Below are positions 14,010 to 21,018 of a stretch of 21,018 nt of DNA, piece by piece. Position numbers and translations under genes: made by a program. Below the pieces are notes generated by a model. It was given only the letters and a program-made list of their open reading frames with translations. It made no database searches and was not told the DNA's origin. Location of the stretch: the NCBI GenBank assembly GCA_027318525.1, contig DAHVPA010000007.1, positions 1 through 21,018 of the forward strand, in the 5' to 3' direction. This DNA is from Candidatus Cloacimonadota bacterium (GTDB lineage Bacteria > Cloacimonadota > Cloacimonadia > Cloacimonadales > Cloacimonadaceae). How positions within the stretch are numbered: the stretch's first letter is position 1; each line of letters starts with the position of its first letter.

Positions 14010-14423
14010 ATGGAAATTATGGAAATGCTCAACAACCTGATGGAAAAACTGCGTAAAGTGGGCGGAGTGGAGCTGTCTTTCGGCAATCCGCAGACTCTGG
14101 GTGACCTGACTGTCATCCCTGTTGCCAAAGTTGCCTACGGTTTTGGCGGTGGTGTGGGCACCGGTCAGAAAAAGAAGAAGAAAGCCCAAATCCACCACAT
14201 CGACGAGACCTCCGAAGAAATGATTGAAACAGCCCCGGAAGAATCTCCCAAAAAAGGGGACATGGCAATGGGCGGTGGTGGTGGCATGCAGACCACTCCC
14301 ATCGGCATCTTTGTCTTCAAGGGTGAAAGTGTGCGCTTTTATCCCACCCTCTCCTTCAAGGAAGCAGCCATCACAGCCGGTATCCTGATTCTGATGCTGT
14401 GGCGGGTCTTCCGCAAAAAGTAA
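14010..14423 (+). CDS. GerW/YtfJ-family protein (spore YtfJ domain)
   Basis: The 137-residue protein has the layout of the GerW/YtfJ family. An N-terminal helix (MEIMEMLNNLMEKLRKVGG) is followed by a strand region ending in VIPVAKVAYGFGGGVGTG, a Lys/Glu-rich variable linker, and a Gly-rich segment GGGGGMQTTPIGIFVFKGE. A C-terminal hydrophobic segment (about 117-133) ends in FRKK. In Bacillus the family acts in spore germination, but homologues occur in many bacteria that do not form spores, so a sporulation role should not be assumed. GGGAGGTGA stands just before the ATG. The M3 peptidase gene follows after 17 nt, so the two probably share a transcript. The C-terminal hydrophobic segment suggests membrane association. 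Confidence 0.82.
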   Translation: MEIMEMLNNLMEKLRKVGGVELSFGNPQTLGDLTVIPVAKVAYGFGGGVGTGQKKKKKAQIHHIDETSEEMIETAPEESPKKGDMAMGGGGGMQTTPIGIFVFKGESVRFYPTLSFKEAAITAGILILMLWRVFRKK

Positions 14424-14440
14424 TCCCCACTGGAGCAGAT

Positions 14441-16162
14441 ATGATTTTTACCGATAAGAAGCTGGATAGCATTGCCCCCAAATTCCTCTCACCCAACCTC
14501 GACATCACCAAATGGGAAGACGTCAAGATCGAGCTGGAAAAGCTTACCCATCGCGCCCCTGAAACCTCGGCAGAACTGCTAAACCTGATGGAGCACGCTT
14601 CCGAGCTTTCCAAAGCTTTGCAGGATGAGCTTTCCTGGCGCTACATACGCATGACGCAATATGCCGATAAAGAAGAATACGCGCAAGCTTACAATGACTA
14701 CAACGCCAATGTCTTTGCACCCTGTGAGCCGTACCGCTTCAAGCTGCAGCAGATTTTCTACAACAGTCCCGCCCGCTGTGAATTGCCTGCCGAAAAGTAT
14801 TCCCATCTGGAAAAAATCATCGCCAATGAAATAGAGCTCTTCCGCGAGGAAAACATCCCCCTCAAGGTGCAGGAACTCGAGCTGGCTTCGCATTACGGCG
14901 CTATTGTCAGCAAGATGAGCGCGCTGTTTGAAGGTGAGGAACGCACACCCGCCCAGCTTTCCGTCTTTTTGAAAGATGCGGACAGAGCCAAACGTGAACA
15001 GGCTTGGCAACTGATTAACCAATGTTATATGGATAAAAGGGACGAGCTGGACAAGCTGTATGACGAGCTCAAGGCTTTGCGCATCAACATCGCCGCCAAT
15101 GCAGGCTATGATAACTACCGCGACTATATGCACCAGGCGATGGGACGCTTTTCCTACACTCCGGAAGATATCCATAAGTTTCATGATGCAGTGGAAAAGG
15201 TGGTGGTGCCTTTTTGCGGCGAATTGAACAGACACCGCAAAGTTGTGCTGGGGGTGGATAAGCTCCGTCCCTGGGACCTGGCAGTTGACCTCGACGGCAA
15301 GAAGCTGCATCCCTTTGATACAATAGACGAATTTGTCTCCAAAGCCATCAGGATTGAGCACAAGGTCAAACCCGAATACGGACTGCAACTGGAAATGATG
15401 CACAACAGCGGCATGCTCGACCTGGAGAACCGCAAAGGCAAAGCGCCCGGCGGCTACAACAGCAGCATCTACGGGCTGGGCTCCTCCTTTATCTTCATGA
15501 ATGCCGTCAAACTGCACGGCGATGTCACTACCCTCTTGCATGAAGCCGGTCACGCCATGCATGGCGCTGCCGGTAAAGACATACCCATCGACTATTACTG
15601 CAATCCGCCCAGTGAAGTCGCAGAACTGGCTTCCATGACGATGGAACTGCTCACCATGGACTATTGGGATGAATATTACAAGGACGAGGCAGACCTGAAG
15701 AAAGCCAAGCGTGACCAACTGGAGGGCACTTTGTCCTTCCTGCCCTGGTGCATGGTTGTGGATGCTTTCCAGCATTGGGTTTACCTCAATCCAAACCATA
15801 CTCCCGACGAACGCCGCGAAGCTTTTGACAGCATCTACCGCCGTTTTGATGCAGAAGTGGACTGGACCGGATTGGAAGAGCAGAGAAAGGTGCGCTGGAT
15901 GCGTCAGCTGCATATCTTTGAGGTGCCTTTCTATTACATCGAATACGGCATGGCGCAACTGGGAGCTTTAGCCATCTACAAGAATTACCGTTCCGACAAA
16001 GCCAAAGCCCTGCAGCAGTATCAGGACTTCCTCAACCTTGGCTATTCCAAACCCGTTAGGGAAATCTATCAGACTGCGGGCATCAGTTTTGACTTCTCCG
16101 AAAGCTACCTCAAGGAGCTGGTGGACTTCGTCAAAGCCGAACTGGCAAAGCTAAAAGACTGA
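14441..16162 (+). CDS. M3-family oligoendopeptidase (PepF-like zinc peptidase)
   Basis: The 573-residue protein has the size and helical make-up of M3 peptidases, cytoplasmic zinc enzymes that cut short peptides. The zinc-binding, catalytic HEAGH lies at 367-371 in LLHEAGHAMH, and Glu395 in EVAELAS is in position for the third zinc ligand. Further family features are NPPSEVAELASM and, near the C-terminus, YYIEYGMAQLGALAI, which contributes to the active-site wall. ATG 14441 follows GGAG; a longer frame back to 14399 would run into the preceding gene and lacks a ribosome site. No signal peptide is seen. It is probably co-transcribed with the GerW-family gene. Substrate specificity is unknown. 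Confidence 0.93.
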   Translation: MIFTDKKLDSIAPKFLSPNLDITKWEDVKIELEKLTHRAPETSAELLNLMEHASELSKALQDELSWRYIRMTQYADKEEYAQAYNDYNANVFAPCEPYRFKLQQIFYNSPARCELPAEKYSHLEKIIANEIELFREENIPLKVQELELASHYGAIVSKMSALFEGEERTPAQLSVFLKDADRAKREQAWQLINQCYMDKRDELDKLYDELKALRINIAANAGYDNYRDYMHQAMGRFSYTPEDIHKFHDAVEKVVVPFCGELNRHRKVVLGVDKLRPWDLAVDLDGKKLHPFDTIDEFVSKAIRIEHKVKPEYGLQLEMMHNSGMLDLENRKGKAPGGYNSSIYGLGSSFIFMNAVKLHGDVTTLLHEAGHAMHGAAGKDIPIDYYCNPPSEVAELASMTMELLTMDYWDEYYKDEADLKKAKRDQLEGTLSFLPWCMVVDAFQHWVYLNPNHTPDERREAFDSIYRRFDAEVDWTGLEEQRKVRWMRQLHIFEVPFYYIEYGMAQLGALAIYKNYRSDKAKALQQYQDFLNLGYSKPVREIYQTAGISFDFSESYLKELVDFVKAELAKLKD

Positions 16163-16290
16163 TTAACCACTAAACACACGAAAGACACGAAAGAAGATTG
16201 AGGAAAAGAAAAGTATCAGTATGAGCAGTCCCATGACCATGTTTAAGCTTGGAGACTTTTCATCTTTGCGTCTTTGTGCCTTTGTGGTGG
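16163..16290. repeat. 9-bp-period array with inverted arms
   Basis: The left arm holds two perfect tandem 9-mers, CACGAAAGA (16177-16185 and 16186-16194), after ACCAC at about 16166. The right arm holds three related 9-mers on the opposite strand: ATCTTTGCG, TCTTTGTGC and CTTTGTGGT (16262-16288). The arms are imperfect inverted repeats (about 25 matches over 29 aligned positions with small gaps) separated by about 65 nt. Similar CACGAAAGA / TCTTTGTG strings are familiar as dispersed intergenic repeats in many environmental bacteria, from general knowledge. The right arm abuts the ribosome site of the next gene. Confidence 0.75.
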
Positions 16291-16296
16291 AGGAAA

Positions 16297-17277
16297 ATGC
16301 TCAGCATCGTCAGTAAAAGCCACGACGCCTGGTTCAACCTCGCCACCGAGGAATATCTCCTCAAACACAAGCAGGCAAACTGCTTTTACCTCTATGTCAA
16401 TGCGCCCTGCATCATTGTCGGCAAGCATCAGAACACCCTGGCTGAGATTAACTACGATTATGTCAAAGAGCATGATATCAAAGTGGTCCGACGCATGACA
16501 GGTGGCGGCACCGTCTTTCACGACCTGGGCAATCTCAATTTCTGCTTTATCATGAATCAGGAAGAGGAAAAGACGGACAATTTCGAGACTTATACCCGTC
16601 CTGTCCTGCAGGTCTTGCAGGAGTTGGGTCTGGATGCACGTCTGGAAGGGCGCAACGACCTCACTCTGGATGGCAGAAAGTTTTCCGGCAATGCCAAACT
16701 GGTCTGGCGCGACAAGGTCCTACAGCATGGCACCATCCTTTTCTCCTCGCGCATGACCGACCTATCCAGCGCCCTCAGGGTCAATCCTCTTAAATTTAAG
16801 GATAAAGCCGTCAAATCAGTGATTTCCCGCGTTACCAACATTAGCGAGCATCTGCCCCAACCCCTTGCGCTGGATGACTTTATCCTACGCATCCGCGAAC
16901 ACGTGCATTCACTCTATCCGGCTGCCCGGGATTATGAATTCACTCCTGAGGAAACCGCTTTCATCCACAACCTTGTGCAGACCAAATACAGCACCTGGGA
17001 CTGGAACTTCGGCAGCTCGCCCCGTTATAACTTCAGCAAAGCCATACGTACCCCCGCCGGCACCATCGAATTTTACCTGCATGTGGACAAGGGAATTATC
17101 TGCTCGGCAAAAATCTTTGGCGATTTCTTTCCCCAACAGGACCCCGAGGAAATCGAACATATCCTGACCGGACTTCCCCACAAGGAAGACATTTTGCGCA
17201 AAATCCTGGCTGGAGCCGACCTCAGCCGCTGGTTTAACAACGTCAGTCTGGAAGAACTGCTCTCCGGCTTGTTTTAA
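16297..17277 (+). CDS. lplA: Lipoate-protein ligase A
   Basis: The 326-residue enzyme should activate lipoate with ATP and attach it to a lysine on lipoyl domains, as in 2-oxoacid dehydrogenases or glycine-cleavage H protein. The signature RRMTGGGTVFHD is at 65-76. GRNDLTLDGRKFSGNAKL (from about 118) includes Lys128, which corresponds to the substrate-binding lysine of E. coli LplA. The C-terminal accessory domain (about 225-326) is also present, so this is a full-length ligase rather than a split type. ATG 16297 is chosen because GGAGGAAA lies directly before it; the in-frame ATG at 16249 would add a tail coded by the repeat upstream. No promoter was recognised, and no clear terminator follows. 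Confidence 0.94.
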   Translation: MLSIVSKSHDAWFNLATEEYLLKHKQANCFYLYVNAPCIIVGKHQNTLAEINYDYVKEHDIKVVRRMTGGGTVFHDLGNLNFCFIMNQEEEKTDNFETYTRPVLQVLQELGLDARLEGRNDLTLDGRKFSGNAKLVWRDKVLQHGTILFSSRMTDLSSALRVNPLKFKDKAVKSVISRVTNISEHLPQPLALDDFILRIREHVHSLYPAARDYEFTPEETAFIHNLVQTKYSTWDWNFGSSPRYNFSKAIRTPAGTIEFYLHVDKGIICSAKIFGDFFPQQDPEEIEHILTGLPHKEDILRKILAGADLSRWFNNVSLEELLSGLF

Positions 17278-17339
17278 TCAGATTTCCCGCCCGCAACCCC
17301 ATCCAATCCATAGGTGCAAGAATCCTCTTTTATCCCTTT

Positions 17340-17412
17340 TTGCCCGGAGAGGTCAACGAGGGGTCTTCGAGGGCTTTCCCCACGATAACCCCCTGCAGCA
17401 AAAGAGGAAGAA
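17340..17412. repeat. 73-bp intergenic dispersed element, copy 2
   Basis: Same length as 73-145, with edges matching it directly (17340-17355 and 17389-17412). The core 17351-17392 aligns to copy 1 in 37 of 42 positions when inverted, whereas the central 33 positions align directly in only about 17. It contains 11-bp units GAGGTCAACGA, GGGGTCTTCGA and GGGCTTTCCCC, with an opposing CGATAACCCCC. It sits between the convergent lplA and MATE genes. Confidence 0.75.
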
Positions 17413-17482
17413 CCCAATTCCGCATTTCGCTGCAAAAGCACATAATCAGGAATTGTCAGAGCTGGGAAATCCCTTATTCTTA

Positions 17483-17502
17483 TCAGGATAAAGCTATCCT
17501 GA
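17483..17502. other. Hairpin between convergent genes
   Basis: A perfect 8-bp inverted repeat, TCAGGATA (17483-17490) and TATCCTGA (17495-17502), with a 4-nt loop lies between the convergent lplA and MATE genes. Neither side has a clear T-tract, so an intrinsic terminator is not certain. It is the only terminator-like structure in this gap. Confidence 0.4.
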
Positions 17503-17544
17503 CAGTATGCGAAAAAGATTGTTTTGTCAATTCCTGAAAGGGAT

Positions 17545-18930
17545 TTAGACCACTTCCTCCAGAGCGTGTTCCACAAACTGCTGCTCGGGTTGGTGATGCC
17601 TGAGCGTTCTGACGATGGCGATAAAGAAAAACAGCGCCAGCAAAGCCGAAATCACGTCGGAAAGAGGCAGTGCCCAGACCAGTCCGTCAAAGCCGAAGAT
17701 ACCATTCAAGATAAAGACGGCGGGGATATAGACCAGACCGTTGCGAGAAACGGCTATGATCAGTGAGGGGATGCCTTTGCCCATGGCTTGGATAGAGGTT
17801 AGCAGCGGCATCTGGAAGCCGATGAAGGGGATGGACAGGGTGAAGGCAGTCAAGACCTTGCTGCCCATTTCCACGACGTTGGGGTCAGTCGTAAAAATCT
17901 GGATTATCAGGCGCGGGAACAGCAAAAACAGGGCAAGGACGAAAGCCGCCAGCCCGGCGGACATTTCCAGCGTGGTGCGGACTGTCTGCTTGAGTCTGTG
18001 CTTGTTATTGGCACCATAGCTGTAACCGACGATGGGCTGCATGGCAATGGACATGCCGATGAAGACAAAGACGGGCAGGCTCATCACCCGCCAGACCACT
18101 CCGAATCCCGCCACAGCCACATCACCATAACCGGAGGCTACTCCGTAACAGATGGAATTTCCCACACTCATCATGATCTGGCTCAGGGAGGCTGGAATCC
18201 CGATTTTAAAGATTTCGGCAAAGGTTTCCCAGCGGATTCTGAGAAAGCGCGGAGAAGGCATGGCAAGGCTCTTACGCCGCCAGTAAAAGGATAACAGGTA
18301 GGCAAGGCTGCAGCTTGCTCCGATTAGGGTGGCAATGGCGGCACCTGTCACCCCCAGATGCAGCAGAAAGATAAAGACGGGGTCAAGCACAATGTTGGTG
18401 ATGGTGCCAATCAGGTTGGCTTTCATCACGCCTTTGGCTGCGCCTTCCGCCCTCAGCAGCTGCGCTATGGTAAAATTGAGCATCAGCAAAGGCGAACCCA
18501 ATATGATGATGCTCAGATAGGACAAAGCATAAGGGAAGGAATGGCTGCTGGCTCCCGCCAGATGCAGGATGGGACGGATGAAGGCAAGTCCCAGAGACAT
18601 GACCAATACAGACGAGGCAAGACAGGATACCAAAGCCACGGTGGCAGTTTCACGGGCACCGGCGTAGTCCTTTTTACCCAACTGCCGCGAAAGAAAGGAA
18701 GCTGCGCCATTGCCGAAGATTCCCGAGATCGCCATCTGCATCATAAAGAGCGGCATGCAGATGCTGACTGCCGCCAGCTGATAAGGGTCGTTCAGTTTGC
18801 CGACAAAGAAGGTGTCCGTGACGTTGTAAAATATCTGCACCAGCATGCTGACCACAGTCGGCACTGCCAGGGTAATGATAGCTTTGGCAACAGGCATTTC
18901 GCCCAGCAGAAAAAGTCTCTTCTTATCCAT
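17545..18930 (-). CDS. MATE-family efflux transporter
   Basis: The 461-residue protein has about twelve membrane segments arranged as two similar halves, the usual size and layout of MATE transporters, which expel organic cations or drugs using Na+ or H+. The first half opens with the characteristic LAVPTVVSMLVQIFYNVTDTFFVGK (from about residue 20, given here as its key elements VPTVVSML and NVTDTFFVG). The second half repeats the pattern with IFKIGIPASLSQIMMSVGNS. ATG 18930 is chosen because GGGAG lies 3 nt before it; the open frame continues upstream to 19023 but that part is Cys-rich and unlike the family. A hairpin lies 30-68 nt upstream. Substrate unknown. It converges on lplA. Confidence 0.92.
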   Translation of the reverse strand: MDKKRLFLLGEMPVAKAIITLAVPTVVSMLVQIFYNVTDTFFVGKLNDPYQLAAVSICMPLFMMQMAISGIFGNGAASFLSRQLGKKDYAGARETATVALVSCLASSVLVMSLGLAFIRPILHLAGASSHSFPYALSYLSIIILGSPLLMLNFTIAQLLRAEGAAKGVMKANLIGTITNIVLDPVFIFLLHLGVTGAAIATLIGASCSLAYLLSFYWRRKSLAMPSPRFLRIRWETFAEIFKIGIPASLSQIMMSVGNSICYGVASGYGDVAVAGFGVVWRVMSLPVFVFIGMSIAMQPIVGYSYGANNKHRLKQTVRTTLEMSAGLAAFVLALFLLFPRLIIQIFTTDPNVVEMGSKVLTAFTLSIPFIGFQMPLLTSIQAMGKGIPSLIIAVSRNGLVYIPAVFILNGIFGFDGLVWALPLSDVISALLALFFFIAIVRTLRHHQPEQQFVEHALEEVV

Positions 18931-18959
18931 TTGCTCCCACAGGATTGGTTTTGATGAGC

Positions 18960-18998
18960 ACTGCCGGCAGGCTTTTATCCCGCATCCTGCCCGGCAGT
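18960..18998. other. Hairpin in the MATE upstream region
   Basis: ACTGCCGGCAGG (18960-18971) pairs with CCTGCCCGGCAGT (18986-18998) apart from one bulged base, around a 14-nt loop. It starts 30 nt upstream of the MATE start codon and may lie in its leader RNA or serve as an operator. The rest of 18931-19239 shows no gene and no clear promoter. Confidence 0.5.
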
Positions 18999-19239
18999 CA
19001 GTATCCAATATCAAGAAAAACACAGCCCCGAATCAGGCAAGCAGATTTTTTGCATCCGTACATCTGCATCTGATGCTTAAGCAGGAGAAATCAAGCTGTG
19101 ATCCAGGAGATATTCAATTTAACAGCCATAGGGCTTGCATCCTGACTACACCCTTCAGGAATTTACCCAATATTCAAAAAATAATGGTCTTCGGAACAAA
19201 TATTGCATTAAATCAGGACTGTGTATTGAGGAGGTAATT

Positions 19240-20682
19240 ATGAGCCTGTCTGTCAATTACACCAAACGCCTGCTAGCGTTTCTTGCGCTTATTTTATTGA
19301 CTGCCGCTTTGTCTGCTGAACTAACCAGAGGCAGCGGAACTGAAACCGACCCCTATCTGGTCGGCAGTGCAGCAGAACTTAATGAAGTCCGTAACCATCT
19401 GAACAGCTTTTTCCTGCAGACAGCCGATATCGACCTCAATGTGGCTCCCTATAATCAGGGCACAGGCTGGGTGGCGATTGGAAACAGCTCATCCCACTTC
19501 GGTGGTTGCTACAACGGCAATGGATATTATATCAGGAATCTGGTAAGCACTTATAGCACAAACCCAGGACTGTTCGGAACCTCCACCAATGCCGTATTCC
19601 GCAACATCAATCTTGACGGTTTCATGATTAGCAGCCATATCATTGGCGTCGGCTCTCTGGTTCGCTATGCTTATTACACCCAGTTTGAAGACTGCTCCGC
19701 AGGCGGCAACGTCTCTGCCGAAAACACGGTCGGCATCCTGGCGGGATATGTTACCAACTCAAGCCTCCATAACTGCAGTGCAGTGGGGTATCTGCACAGT
19801 GACTGCAACCCTTCCGGCGGTTTAATCGGCAAAATTGAAAATACCACTCTTTTGGGATGCCATGCCAATGTGAGTGTGAACGGCAGCTTTTTCAGCGGAG
19901 GTCTGATTGGTCAAAGCACCACCGGCACCATCAGCCAATGCTGGTCTTCTTCCCAGGTCAATGCCTCCCTGTCATCTTCAGGCGGATTGGTCGGATATCT
20001 TATCTTATCTGAATGCAATGACTGCTTTACCACCGGCAACGTCAGCGGACCAAGCAGTTTGGGTGGTTTTTGCGGCATCGGGGAAAACAGCACCATCACC
20101 AATTGCTACAGCACAGGCTCCGTCACAGGAAACAACAACATCAGCGGATTCATAGCCAGTGTATACGGCAATACCACTGTCACCAACTGCTATTGGAATA
20201 CGGAAACCTCCGGACTGACAACCTCGACTGCCGGCACAGGTGCAACCAATGCCCTGATGCTCTACCCCTATGCCGGGCAATGCTATTCCGGATGGGACTT
20301 TGAAACCGTCTGGCAGCATGATGTCACCGGCACTGTCAACAACGGCTTTCCTTATCTGCGCCTGATGCAGGTCACTGCTAACCAGGACAGTCATATCCCG
20401 CCGGTCCAGGCTGTGCAGTTGACCAATAGCCCCAATCCCTTCCGTGACTTTACCTCCATCAGTTTTTCCCTGCCCAAGAGCAGTTCTGTCAGACTGTCCG
20501 TCTATAACCAAAAGGGACAACTGGTCAGGACCCTTTCCGAAAGTGTCTTCACCCGGGGTGAACACAGGCTGGATTGGGACGGCACCGGCAGTAACGGCAA
20601 AGCGGCAGCCAAGGGAATCTATTTCCTGCGTCTGCAGGGCGAAGGCTTCGTCCAGACCCGCAAGCTGCTCCTGCTCAGATAA
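19240..20682 (+). CDS. Secreted GLUG-repeat protein with C-terminal FlgD/T9SS-type sorting domain
   Basis: The 480-residue protein has a signal peptide (1-26, ending ALSA). The mature part starts with a segment typical of GLUG proteins (GSGTETDPYLVGSAAELNEV, then ADIDLN). About six GLUG-like repeats follow between residues 137 and 324, with GGLIG, GGLIG and GGLVG cores and a cysteine recurring every 25-28 residues (179, 207, 234, 262, 289, 317). These fold as a beta-solenoid in known adhesin-like proteins. The last 85 residues (SPNPFRDFTSISFSLPKSSS, then GIYFLRLQG, ending in RKLLLLR) form an Ig-like domain of the FlgD/T9SS type A sorting kind. Export to the cell surface is therefore likely. 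GAGGAGG lies before ATG 19240; the frame extends upstream without a ribosome site. Confidence 0.9.
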   Translation: MSLSVNYTKRLLAFLALILLTAALSAELTRGSGTETDPYLVGSAAELNEVRNHLNSFFLQTADIDLNVAPYNQGTGWVAIGNSSSHFGGCYNGNGYYIRNLVSTYSTNPGLFGTSTNAVFRNINLDGFMISSHIIGVGSLVRYAYYTQFEDCSAGGNVSAENTVGILAGYVTNSSLHNCSAVGYLHSDCNPSGGLIGKIENTTLLGCHANVSVNGSFFSGGLIGQSTTGTISQCWSSSQVNASLSSSGGLVGYLILSECNDCFTTGNVSGPSSLGGFCGIGENSTITNCYSTGSVTGNNNISGFIASVYGNTTVTNCYWNTETSGLTTSTAGTGATNALMLYPYAGQCYSGWDFETVWQHDVTGTVNNGFPYLRLMQVTANQDSHIPPVQAVQLTNSPNPFRDFTSISFSLPKSSSVRLSVYNQKGQLVRTLSESVFTRGEHRLDWDGTGSNGKAAAKGIYFLRLQGEGFVQTRKLLLLR

Positions 20683-21018
20683 CAACGCTGTAAGATTTCT
20701 TTTCCCTTTCACAGCAAGGGATTACCTGCTTTATACCCTGCTTTTGCGGTTGTGTCACAATCCACCTATCCCTGTTAGCCTTTCCCCTGCTCTTCCTTAA
20801 TGGCAAAAGCAGTTCAAATCTATATCAAATCTATACCAAATGGATATCAAATGTATTCCAGAATACATTTGATATACTTTTGATTTCCTTTTGGTATGCT
20901 TTTGATTTACTTCGGCAAAAGGGATGGAGATGGGAAGGGTGAACAAAAAAATAGTGTAAACGGATGTCCGGCAAGGGATTGAGATATAGAGACAAAGATA
21001 GGCTGCTGAGCAAAAGGT
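20683..21018. other. Intergenic tail of the window
   Basis: No gene is seen to the window end. The frame on the minus strand at 20831-21013 lies across the repeat array and has no ribosome site. The only notable structure is the dyad array at 20815-20904. No terminator for the preceding gene was recognised. Confidence 0.5.
20815..20904. repeat. 11-bp-period dyad array (CAAAT / ATTTG type)
   Basis: CAAAT occurs at 20815, 20826, 20837 and 20848, exactly 11 bp apart. On the other side, ATTTG (20867) and TTTTG (20878, 20889, 20900) are again exactly 11 bp apart and in opposite orientation. The centre is a perfect 15-bp inverted repeat, ATATCAAATGTATTC (20844-20858) and GAATACATTTGATAT (20861-20875), with a 2-nt loop. 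No coding role is seen. Confidence 0.9.

Noticed and set aside
14579..15958. Long 459-codon minus-strand frame within the M3 peptidase gene
   Set aside because: It is antisense to a gene with complete catalytic motifs, and its translation has no recognisable domain.
73..20904. Insertion sequence or transposon explaining the repeats
   Set aside because: No transposase or integrase fragment is visible near any repeat, and no target-site duplications could be recognised by eye.

Overview
The window looks like chromosomal DNA from a Gram-negative bacterium of the Fibrobacterota-Chlorobiota-Bacteroidota (FCB) breadth, most plausibly a Candidatus Cloacimonadota relative. The support is indirect: a TolC-type outer-membrane channel and a small outer-membrane barrel imply two membranes; a Gld-like ABC system with a DUF4340 partner is present; and a secreted GLUG-repeat protein ends in a FlgD/T9SS-type C-terminal domain. 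No rRNA, tRNA or universal marker gene is present, so the phylum is inferred. No phage, IS element, CRISPR array or integrase was seen.

Layout. 1-230: a 73-bp intergenic element and a terminator. 231-677 (-): a protein made almost only of KPxx tetrapeptides. 714-1600: about 0.9 kb without a convincing gene, holding the promoter of that protein. 1601-2233 (-): a small beta-barrel protein with its own promoter and terminator. 2538-11684 (+): nine tightly packed genes. These are a TolC channel, a periplasmic adaptor, an ABC-2 ATPase and permease, a GldG-like protein, a DUF4340 protein, a GNAT acetyltransferase, an iron-type alcohol dehydrogenase and an AlkD-like repair protein. From the ABC ATPase onward every junction overlaps or is only 2 nt apart. 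11749-12870: an acyltransferase-like protein behind its own promoter-like site. 12871-13451: an intergenic region with three kinds of short-period repeat. 13452-13886: a small heat-shock protein with a strong terminator. 14010-16162: a GerW/YtfJ-family protein and an M3 peptidase. 16297-17277: lipoate-protein ligase. 17545-18930 (-): a MATE transporter. 19240-20682: a secreted GLUG-repeat protein. 20683-21018: another intergenic repeat array.

Functionally, the first six genes of the nine-gene run could form one envelope-spanning export machine: ATPase plus ABC-2 permease in the inner membrane, GldG-like and DUF4340 membrane-anchored periplasmic partners, the adaptor bridging the periplasm, and the TolC channel in the outer membrane. 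The last three genes are metabolic or repair functions that may simply ride on the same transcript.

The least explained signal is not a gene. Four intergenic spots (73-145, 13169-13251, 17340-17412, 20815-20904) share an architecture rather than a sequence: a short motif repeated every 11 bp and facing the other way on the two sides of a centre of symmetry. The first and third are copies of one 73-bp element in which the flanks align directly but the core aligns far better inverted. A 7-bp tandem array and a 9-bp array with inverted arms sit in the same kind of location. These may belong to a class of short-period dyad arrays in this genome.
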